From Methylotenera oryzisoli (GTDB lineage Bacteria; Pseudomonadota; Gammaproteobacteria; Burkholderiales; Methylophilaceae): 64,000 bases of DNA. The translations under genes were made by a program, and so were the position numbers. The stretch covers positions 124,001-188,000 of the forward strand of contig NZ_PQVH01000006.1 of the NCBI RefSeq assembly GCF_004661485.1, in the 5' to 3' direction. Shown here piece by piece: positions 58,014 through 64,000 of the stretch. The stretch's first letter is position 1. Each line of letters starts with the position of its first letter. The notes beneath the pieces were generated by a model, which saw only the letters and a list, made by a program, of their open reading frames with translations, was not told where the DNA came from and did not search any database.

Positions 58014-58448
58014 TTATTGATTTATCCATGTAATAAAACGCATCCATAAGCATTTGATAAATGATTTACTTTCTTTAATTACTTGTGCTTCTTTTTTCTG
58101 GTTAATATGGACTATATGCTTAGCTTTATCGGCGGCATCTCTTTCCCTTACTCGCTTGATCTCTTGCTGCGACATCGCTTTTGCCCATATCACCTGATTC
58201 TTACTAATCCAATAGTGTGATTGGCATTTAAAGCTCCAATTACCAATGGAAGGATATAACGTTACTGTTTTACCCTCTTGGCGAATCGACCACTCTGCTG
58301 GACTTAGTGGGGTAATGACCTCTTCCCCACATCCACAGCAACACTTGTGCGCAATGGTTTTATACTGCGTGCAAATGTACAAACGTCCATCTGCTAACTG
58401 CTCAGGTATGTATTCAACATATTCTGGTATCAGCATTGTTTGCTTCAT
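58014..58448 (-). CDS. DUF6527-like zinc-binding protein of ubiquitin-like operons
   Basis: 144 aa. Cysteine cluster HKCCCGCGEEV (residues 35-44) with a later CQSH (75-78) forms a plausible zinc knuckle; CGCGE followed by W-rich SFKCQSHYWI is how I recognise the DUF6527 family, which accompanies Multi_ubiq and ThiF genes. Its ATG overlaps the E1 stop by 4 bases. A role as adaptor, ligase or substrate factor is possible; nothing proves it. Confidence 0.75.
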   Translation of the reverse strand: MKQTMLIPEYVEYIPEQLADGRLYICTQYKTIAHKCCCGCGEEVITPLSPAEWSIRQEGKTVTLYPSIGNWSFKCQSHYWISKNQVIWAKAMSQQEIKRVRERDAADKAKHIVHINQKKEAQVIKESKSFIKCLWMRFITWINQ

Positions 58449-59644
58449 TCTTCTTGGATTCCTGTAGTCTCGTCACGGGTTAAGGACTGAGAGTTAATAG
58501 AATAGGTCAAATGGTGCGGCTGATATATATCCTGATAAAACTCACAGAACTGCTTCCATTTAATGACCGCAAATGTTGCATTGAGCGCGTTCATATCCGC
58601 CACCTGTATATTTTTGCTATACAAGTTTTCTCCCACTTCTTCCATCATCGGCACATGCTTTTGAAAGTGTTCTGACTTATCCGGTGTACTCATCGTCACC
58701 CGGCACGTACCAATCAGATTGTTAACTTCCGATACCATCATAAGATCCATACCCACATCAATAAAGGGGATGTGTTGTTCTTGTAGATAATTGCTTATTA
58801 ATTTTCTAACCGGCCCTTTATCTACACATATAAACACAAAATCGAATCCTGCCAATTTCTGAACATTATCATCTGTGAGATATTCTGTATGAGGCACGAC
58901 TCCACTATGCATCGCATCGTATATACGGAAGTAGTATTCCACTTTAGATAGTTTATCTTTAAGAGCTTCGATGGTAGCAGCACCAGGCGCACGAAATGCA
59001 TTGTGCTGCAGAAAAATGTCACCATCAAATAAGTTAATTTCTTTTACCGGTGTCTTCGCTATCAAATCGAGTATGTACGATCCTGTACCACCCAAGCCAA
59101 TAATAGCTATTTTGTTCATAGCAAGCTTTGCTGATAGCGCAAGAATTTCTGCCCGACTTGAAGCAGTATCTCTATATCGAAAGACTGAATCTTCTTCAAT
59201 CGACTCGATTACTTTATAGGTGCATGCTGTTGCAGCTGGATCAATTACCTTGGCTTCATTCGAAATAATGTTGGCGTAATTCTTGATCTTAGAATAATAG
59301 TCAGGATATATCTGCCCATTTATCTTATTTGAGAATCGATGCTGTATTTCGAACCCGTCCCAAAGCAATTGAACATTTGAAGTATGCCGAATAGCTTCAA
59401 TAGGGGAACCTGTTGAATAGCACGGGTATTCGCCTAAAAACCATACTTGATGATCTTTTTGCGGCAGTAGCTCATCCACATTCATGTTCAAATCAGTGAC
59501 AATAACTCCTGTTTTGACGTGTCGGTCTGCAGTGACGTAAGGAACGGAATGTATGATTAGATGCCCGTTCCTTATTTCAACTTCGTAACCGTCGTCGTAC
59601 AGTCGCTTAATATCTGGGTTAAGAGCGGCTTGTTTTGGAGACAT
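58445..59644 (-). CDS. E1/ThiF-type adenylyltransferase with DUF6791-like N-terminal domain
   Basis: 399 aa. Residues 1-160 match the DUF6791 extension found before bacterial E1 domains (VPYVTADRHVKTGVIVTDL, GEYPCYSTGSPIE). The E1 core has GLGGTGSYIL (183-192), the acidic LFDGD (205-209), and Arg218 after QHN, all needed to bind ATP and the ubiquitin-like tail. Cys273 (FICVDK) and Cys314 (GTCRVT) are candidates for the thioester cysteine; no C-x2-C zinc pair is seen. It activates the ubiquitin-like protein encoded just upstream; genes overlap by 26 bases. Confidence 0.9.
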   Translation of the reverse strand: MSPKQAALNPDIKRLYDDGYEVEIRNGHLIIHSVPYVTADRHVKTGVIVTDLNMNVDELLPQKDHQVWFLGEYPCYSTGSPIEAIRHTSNVQLLWDGFEIQHRFSNKINGQIYPDYYSKIKNYANIISNEAKVIDPAATACTYKVIESIEEDSVFRYRDTASSRAEILALSAKLAMNKIAIIGLGGTGSYILDLIAKTPVKEINLFDGDIFLQHNAFRAPGAATIEALKDKLSKVEYYFRIYDAMHSGVVPHTEYLTDDNVQKLAGFDFVFICVDKGPVRKLISNYLQEQHIPFIDVGMDLMMVSEVNNLIGTCRVTMSTPDKSEHFQKHVPMMEEVGENLYSKNIQVADMNALNATFAVIKWKQFCEFYQDIYQPHHLTYSINSQSLTRDETTGIQEE

Positions 59645-59876
59645 TGAAGCTCACCCCGCTTTTAATTACAACGTCTTGACCATCAACTAAAGTACCGTCT
59701 TTACCATGTGGATTAGCATAAGCCACTGTGTAAATAGTATTTGCATCAGGTTGGTCACTTGGAAAAGCCAAATGAACTACTTGTTGATAGGTTAATTTGT
59801 GATCTTCCACTTCGCGTGGACGACCATTGATAATAATTGTGTAGGTTTTATCATTACCTTTTTCTGCTTGGCTCAT
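59619..59876 (-). CDS. Ubiquitin-like protein, single Multi_ubiq-type domain
   Basis: 85 aa. Beta-grasp text typical of the Multi_ubiq family (PF14452): KTYTIIINGRPREVEDHKLT, YQQVVHLAFP, and NTIYTVAYANPHGKDGTLVDG. Only one domain is present. It ends SKTSRS, without the Gly-Gly tail of eukaryotic ubiquitin. Start ATG (59874-59876) overlaps the stop of the 58-aa gene, and its end overlaps the E1 gene, so it is tightly coupled. Confidence 0.85.
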   Translation of the reverse strand: MSQAEKGNDKTYTIIINGRPREVEDHKLTYQQVVHLAFPSDQPDANTIYTVAYANPHGKDGTLVDGQDVVIKSGVSFNVSKTSRS

Positions 59877-60049
59877 TTCTTTTCCTTAGTAACGCCTTTG
59901 AACGGCTGTTTGTTTGAAGTCTTTACATCCATAAACTGACCAGTATCTTTGTCACGCTTTACCCAGTGACCTGAAGAGGTCTGTGTTTGAGAACGATCTT
60001 TTACTGCGCCTATGCGATGTCCATCGCCTTTTGGTGGGTTAGTTGCCAA
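59873..60049 (-). CDS. 58-aa basic protein leading the ubiquitin-like operon
   Basis: Begins MATNPPKGDGHRIGAVKDR and ends FKGVTKEKK; TTG start at 60049 with AAGGAG 8 bases before it, so the start is well supported despite the unusual codon. The stop overlaps the ubiquitin-like ATG (ATGA). Basic, Gly/Pro/Lys-rich and probably unfolded. I recall similar short proteins in other bacterial genomes but cannot name a function. Confidence 0.75.
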   Translation of the reverse strand: MATNPPKGDGHRIGAVKDRSQTQTSSGHWVKRDKDTGQFMDVKTSNKQPFKGVTKEKK

Positions 60050-60066
60050 TTTAAAATCTCCTTATA

Positions 60067-60171
60067 TCTGTTTAAATTAATCTGTTTAACCAGAGATTAA
60101 AAAAAAGCAATTTCTGGTTAAGAGCATCTTAGCAGAAACATTCTGATTAAATCAATACATTTAATCAGAAT
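60067..60171. promoter_or_regulatory. Array of six TCTGNTTAA half-sites
   Basis: The 9-mer TCTG(T/G/A)TTAA occurs at 60067, 60081, 60113 and 60142 on the plus strand, and inverted at 60086 and 60161. The last two members form a perfect 13-base palindrome (arms 60140-60152 and 60159-60171). The first two are direct repeats 14 bases apart. It lies between the ubiquitin-like operon and the STAS-winged-helix gene, so it is a probable operator for a dimeric regulator. Confidence 0.7.
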
Positions 60172-60725
60172 TATTTTATTGCGCTGTATATATACTCAAT
60201 TCCTCCAGATTCAGCTATAACTTCATTGCGTAGAATATAACCATCCGTAACGAGCTTTTTAAGTCTTGTACTCGCATTTGGCACACTAATACCTAAATCT
60301 GAAGCTACTTGAGATACCAAGACATTACCTCTGGTTAAAACATAATCAACCAACTCCTTGCTTGAACTAGTAAGTGACGATCCCAAAATCTCATAGTTTT
60401 TATTCTCCCAAGAGACAATAGGCTGCACTTTGGCAATTGCGGCGTAATTCCAAGTATCTAAGATATCTCTGTTTTTGAAATTCTCAAGGTATATCCCTTT
60501 CGAGCCCCGATAAAATTTGGCAATGGAAATTACACTTTCCCTTGGGAAAGATGCATCTGTAACTTCAATTCCATCTAAAGAAACACCATAAACAATTATT
60601 GAAGGATGCGAATCGATATAATTGCTTAGTTTTCGGAATGTTTCCTTACCTTGCTGATTTCCGAATGGATGCGTATTCCCATCAGTAAAGTCTAGGAGTC
60701 TTAATTTGTGTGAATTCTGATTCAT
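60171..60725 (-). CDS. STAS-like (DUF4325) protein with C-terminal winged helix
   Basis: 184 aa. The N-terminal half (residues 10-100) fits the STAS/DUF4325 domain (RLLDFTDGN, IIVYGVSLDGIEV, then DASFPRESVIS). The C-terminal half is a winged helix (VSQVASDLGISVPNASTRLKKLV) able to bind DNA. Preceded by a GHKL ATPase gene 28 bases upstream. Such pairs resemble anti-sigma/anti-anti-sigma switches. It is a candidate regulator of the six half-sites directly beyond its stop. Confidence 0.7.
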   Translation of the reverse strand: MNQNSHKLRLLDFTDGNTHPFGNQQGKETFRKLSNYIDSHPSIIVYGVSLDGIEVTDASFPRESVISIAKFYRGSKGIYLENFKNRDILDTWNYAAIAKVQPIVSWENKNYEILGSSLTSSSKELVDYVLTRGNVLVSQVASDLGISVPNASTRLKKLVTDGYILRNEVIAESGGIEYIYSAIK

Positions 60726-60753
60726 TATATTTATTTAACGAGAATATCAGTTA

Positions 60754-61839
60754 TTAGTCAAGTTTAAAATCAAAACAGATATGCGTTCCTAGTATGCTAG
60801 GCATGTCAGTTTGGTGTGTAATATTTGTTAATCTCCCATTTCTATAAAAAAATCTCACTTCACAATTTTCCTGTCTAACACCTATGGTGGCATTGAATTT
60901 TGATGCTGCAATTGCTGAACTATTTAAACCTAATCCACGGCCTTCATCATATGATTGAGATATGTGACCTTCTGTGAAAACTTTCTTCAAAAGATAAACA
61001 TCAGGACTTATATCTACGGCTCTCATCTGTTCAGCAATTTCAGGATACTTTTCATCTAAAACTAGCTTAAGCGTATTTAATATCCCTGCACCACTGTCTG
61101 ATATTACTGTTTGAATATGTGGTGGAGAAACGTTCTGATAAAGTTGTAGGCCAATAAATCCAAGTAATGGTGATTTAGAATGATCTCTCACATTGCCATA
61201 TGACTCAGAAATTATTGTAAACGCAGTTTGCTCGTACTCATCTCCTGCATGCGAAACAAAAACCTTTTTGAATCTTTCCGGAATAGTTTCATCAAGATTA
61301 TTTGCATCTATAGGCGCAAGCTCGACCAAGTTATCATTATTTTCTTTATAAACTTCTGCACTAGAAATTTTTGGCCTGTTTGGTAAAACTATAACTTTCT
61401 CATGGAGATGATCAAAAAAACCTATGCGATTAACATAAGTAAATGAGGAGCGATGACTACTAAAGTCTATAGTTACTTTTTTCCCTTGATGAGCTAATTG
61501 ATTAGCCAATGCAATCAGCCTTGCTATTACCTCTAGCAACAAATTGCAGCCCTTAGGAATGATAAAAACTATTGCATTAGCTTGCGACTGTAAAGGCGAC
61601 TCAACTGCAGATAAAGTTTTTTCGAACTTTTTACAATCAATCCAACTATCCGACTCAAATTCGATACGTAAACCTGAGGTTTTAACGGACCAGCAGTAAT
61701 CCTCATCTTGCTCAAAATGGTTTAAATTCTCACGTAGAAATACACTTACTAAACTTCTATCTACTGAGAGCTTTTTTGCAATAACCCTAGCTTTAATTTT
61801 AGGATTCTCGAGCAATATTTTTTGTATTTTTTTTAACAT
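60754..61839 (-). CDS. GHKL ATPase with N-terminal winged helix
   Basis: 361 aa. N-terminal HTH (LLENPKIKARVIAKKLSVDR SLVS region, residues 8-40), a central domain, then a histidine-kinase-like ATP site: N box ISESYGNVRDHS, G1 ISDSGAGIL and G2 GRGLGLNSSA. No phospho-accepting H box is present, so it is an ATPase switch, not a classical kinase. It is encoded directly before the STAS partner. Confidence 0.75.
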   Translation of the reverse strand: MLKKIQKILLENPKIKARVIAKKLSVDRSLVSVFLRENLNHFEQDEDYCWSVKTSGLRIEFESDSWIDCKKFEKTLSAVESPLQSQANAIVFIIPKGCNLLLEVIARLIALANQLAHQGKKVTIDFSSHRSSFTYVNRIGFFDHLHEKVIVLPNRPKISSAEVYKENNDNLVELAPIDANNLDETIPERFKKVFVSHAGDEYEQTAFTIISESYGNVRDHSKSPLLGFIGLQLYQNVSPPHIQTVISDSGAGILNTLKLVLDEKYPEIAEQMRAVDISPDVYLLKKVFTEGHISQSYDEGRGLGLNSSAIAASKFNATIGVRQENCEVRFFYRNGRLTNITHQTDMPSILGTHICFDFKLD

Positions 61840-61902
61840 GCAATCTCTTAAAGATATGAATCATCGCGAGTTTTGTAGACACTAATCAGCCGCTCTTCTG
61901 AA

Positions 61903-62523
61903 TTAATTAGAGAGTTTGAGTTGAGGAAAATCAGCATACCAATCCGCAAACCCTTTTTGATCTTGTGCATCTTTAAGTAGCACTCTTGGAGTCATCCAAC
62001 TCCTAATGTTTTTCTTAGGTATTTCATGCCAGTTGAGATTGAATGAACACATGCCTTTACCATCAAAAAACTCAAGCTCGCTATAAGGTAAATGATCATG
62101 AATCCAATAAGCTAAAGAGCGCCAGTCCGCACCGTCTGCATACTTATCCATAAACCATGGAATTACCACACAAGCAGTAGCGCCAATTTTTCCATTTTCA
62201 TCTGGCTTATCCCATATGTGATGTGCAAAGTTGGACTCATTACTAGCACAGTTATGTCCTTTTTCATTACCGAATGAATTAACTGCTAATGACCTATAAG
62301 CTGACCTCACTGCAATCCGGCCAAATGTCGCGTTGAGGGGCTCTAATAACTCTTCACAAAGACGCTTTCCTGCCTCAACTGCTAATTCTGGATTCTCTGG
62401 AAAATTAGGGACGCCATATACATTCGAGATTTCGCTATAGAGAAAATCACGCATAAAGAAGTGTTTTGACAATCGAACACGTCCAAATTTATCCAGTGCT
62501 TCATACGAAGTTATTGCACGCAT
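61903..62523 (-). CDS. M15-like peptidase
   Basis: 206 aa. M15-type zinc-site pieces: FAHHIWD and WHEIP, preceded by the Arg/Tyr-rich GRIAVRSAYRS typical of D-Ala-D-Ala carboxypeptidases and phage lysins. The signal peptide is absent, so it acts in the cytoplasm or on an intracellular target. GAGGG ribosome site. Motif match is partial. Confidence 0.6.
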   Translation of the reverse strand: MRAITSYEALDKFGRVRLSKHFFMRDFLYSEISNVYGVPNFPENPELAVEAGKRLCEELLEPLNATFGRIAVRSAYRSLAVNSFGNEKGHNCASNESNFAHHIWDKPDENGKIGATACVVIPWFMDKYADGADWRSLAYWIHDHLPYSELEFFDGKGMCSFNLNWHEIPKKNIRSWMTPRVLLKDAQDQKGFADWYADFPQLKLSN

Positions 62524-62688
62524 AGTTAATTCCCTCTTATTTACTGCTTGATGTTCTAAAAATCTAAATCAGCTAACCATCTTTGAACTGCCATCACCAT
62601 TGCCAATTTATCAAGTTCGCAATATTGCATTAAATATGCTTAAGTCGCCACTAGCTTACTATACGACTCTAGGAGTCCCATTTGCCTC

Positions 62689-63696
62689 TTATTTTGGTGT
62701 TATTTTTCCTGCTATATTTTTTACACTATCGAAAGTGGAGCTAATCGTATTTCCAACGGCTTTAGCACTACTTAAGGATGAGTCCCCAACTTTGCTGGCA
62801 ACGCTTTTAGCACCTTTTAAGGTCGAATCAACAGCACCCTTGAACATACCCCAGGATCCATTGACTATCCGCGCACCATTTTCTTTAACAATATCTCCAA
62901 CTATAGCGATAGCTGAAATCGTCGCGCTTCTTCGAACAAAGCTTCTAGACGGCGTACTTAACGCTTCACAATACTGCTTGGTAATCGAGCCAACACGCAG
63001 AGTTAAAAAAGCATTTGCAGTACCGTTGGCAATGCTACTCATAATTAATGACATTCCTGGTATAGATGAAGTAACGCTAGATGCAAACAATGGAGCTACT
63101 ATCTCTGAAAAATCAATTTCTTCAATCGATTCGGCAAACAAAACATTAACCCCTACATTGGAATATAAATATAGCATCTGCCTTGGTGAAGGGCGTTGCT
63201 GATATACACAAGCTATTCGCCATACCATTCTTGCTTGTGTGAAAAGTGTAATCAGTCCATCTAGGCGGCCATTTTGCATAATTGATGTACTGACAAAAAC
63301 TGCGGTTGCCGTCTCGCGAACGACTTTATCAGACTCTTTAGAGAGTTTTTCAAGAGCAGATTCAATAGCCTCTTCTGACTCTAGCGAAACTCCATTTAAC
63401 CGAGAGTTACGCGATAATCGCTGACGCAATTGAACTAGATATTTGTCAAACTCAGGCCCTGAGCTTTCTGATGGAGGAATAAGAGCTTTAGGTAGCTTAA
63501 AGTAGAGGTAAAAAGGCGATATAGCTGTGACAATAAATACTGAAAGCAAACCCCAAAAAATGGGTTGCCCTGCCCCTAGGTAAATGCGATCGGCAGCATC
63601 AGCAATTTGTATGATATTTCCGACTAATACAATACAAATATAGAGCAGAGCGAAGACTGATAGTGTCGCAATGATACGGAACATAGATTTATTCAT
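62689..63696 (-). CDS. DUF697/YcjF-like membrane protein
   Basis: 335 aa. Two N-terminal helices (residues 5-30 and 45-70), a long helical region, and the DUF697-like part (IACVYQQRPSPRQMLYLYSNVG; FLTLRVGSITKQYCEAL) as in the YcjF family. C-terminal tail is Ser/Lys-rich. The role is unknown. No ribosome site was clear at the ATG (63696). Confidence 0.75.
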   Translation of the reverse strand: MNKSMFRIIATLSVFALLYICIVLVGNIIQIADAADRIYLGAGQPIFWGLLSVFIVTAISPFYLYFKLPKALIPPSESSGPEFDKYLVQLRQRLSRNSRLNGVSLESEEAIESALEKLSKESDKVVRETATAVFVSTSIMQNGRLDGLITLFTQARMVWRIACVYQQRPSPRQMLYLYSNVGVNVLFAESIEEIDFSEIVAPLFASSVTSSIPGMSLIMSSIANGTANAFLTLRVGSITKQYCEALSTPSRSFVRRSATISAIAIVGDIVKENGARIVNGSWGMFKGAVDSTLKGAKSVASKVGDSSLSSAKAVGNTISSTFDSVKNIAGKITPK

Positions 63697-63995
63697 TTTG
63701 TTTTATTATTTCTGTCAATCTTAACTGGACTGCATCCCATTGACTAGACACATTTAAGCCATACATTTTTTATTTGTTAGATAAGACCATTCAAACACTC
63801 CAGAGAAATGACCAAGGAGTGTCTAAAACACTAGTGGGAATTAATCTCAAATTCCCTCTGAGCCTTACAAAAGCTCGTTCTAAACCGTGCCACTGACCCT
63901 TTAAACTAAGCTAAGTATAGTTCTAACTTATCAGCATTACTGATCGCTTTGTTTAATTAATAAAGCGCAACCTAAGTAAGAAAAGGAAATTAAGT
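63697..63995. other. Gene-free end region
   Basis: About 300 bases with no supported gene. An imperfect palindrome with arms CGCTTT (near 63945) and AAAGCG (near 63962) is visible. Just before the window end lies an AAGGA ribosome-like site. Confidence 0.5.
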
Positions 63996-64000
63996 ATGAG
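63996..64000 (+). CDS. Possible start of a plus-strand gene, cut by window edge
   Basis: ATG at 63996 with an AAGGA (63983-63987) 8 bases upstream. Only five bases are visible, so nothing about the product can be said. Confidence 0.3.

Noticed and set aside
58014-60049. A standard BilABCD system
   Set aside because: No separate E2 or JAB deubiquitinase gene is present.

Overview
The window reads as chromosome of a methylotrophic betaproteobacterium, most likely Methylophilaceae (Methylotenera or a close relative). This is inference from gene content. The markers are a formaldehyde-activating-enzyme homologue, a stand-alone PQQ precursor peptide gene (pqqA), a quinoprotein-relay type metallohydrolase, a split class II ribonucleotide reductase (NrdJa/NrdJb), and a pcm-tolC-waaA neighbourhood. 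No rRNA or tRNA gene and no CRISPR array was seen.

Layout. 1-1.3 kb: the end of a Septu/retron-Ec78-type ATPase plus HNH nuclease pair (PtuA/PtuB-like), cut by the window edge. 1.4-4.6 kb: nrdJb and nrdJa with an NrdR box upstream and a nested palindromic repeat between the two genes. 4.8-12.6 kb: waaA, a membrane protein, an isochorismatase-like hydrolase, a TolC-type channel, a Pcm-family methyltransferase and a sigma-54-type two-component pair. 12.7-14.2 kb: a divergent porin-like protein and a small periplasmic-binding-like protein. 14.7-18.4 kb: a tight four-gene cluster (thermostable-hemolysin/GNAT-like, AMP-dependent ligase, haem-oxygenase-like diiron protein, SDR) that looks like a small fatty-acid-derived metabolite pathway. 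18.4-30.7 kb: TPP riboswitch and thiC, a CorA-like transporter, rluF-like, yidB, uppP, an AsmA protein, mutY and a yqjD-E-K-like trio. 30.7-42.7 kb: Fae homologue, HPP-CBS transporter, diguanylate cyclase, pqqA, GNAT, DoxX, metallohydrolase, cytochrome b561, TerC, htpX, nhaR-like, UPF0158, and a divergent HxlR/QorB-like pair around a palindromic operator.

From 42.7 kb to the end the window is accessory and defence-like, and looks more AT-rich by eye from about 51 kb. It holds a complete type I restriction-modification operon with an unknown fourth gene, and an Xre-ImmA/IrrE metallopeptidase with a PIN-domain partner. A two-gene unit follows that pairs a proteasome/Anbu-like Ntn hydrolase with a DUF3800 protein, then a three-gene unit with a RipA-like multi-pass membrane protein. 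The most notable part is a minus-strand operon of up to six genes. It runs from a 58-aa basic protein through a ubiquitin-like protein, an E1/ThiF enzyme with a DUF6791-like N-terminal domain and a DUF6527-like zinc protein to two small membrane proteins. Upstream of it lie a STAS-winged-helix protein, a GHKL ATPase, an M15-like peptidase and a DUF697-like membrane protein. The promoter region of the ubiquitin-like operon carries six copies of a 9-base half-site.

The best candidates for undescribed biology are the ubiquitin-like operon with its half-site array, and the proteasome-like hydrolase/DUF3800 pair in the same island. Whether these cooperate is speculation. All family assignments are from reading motifs by eye; no database search was run.
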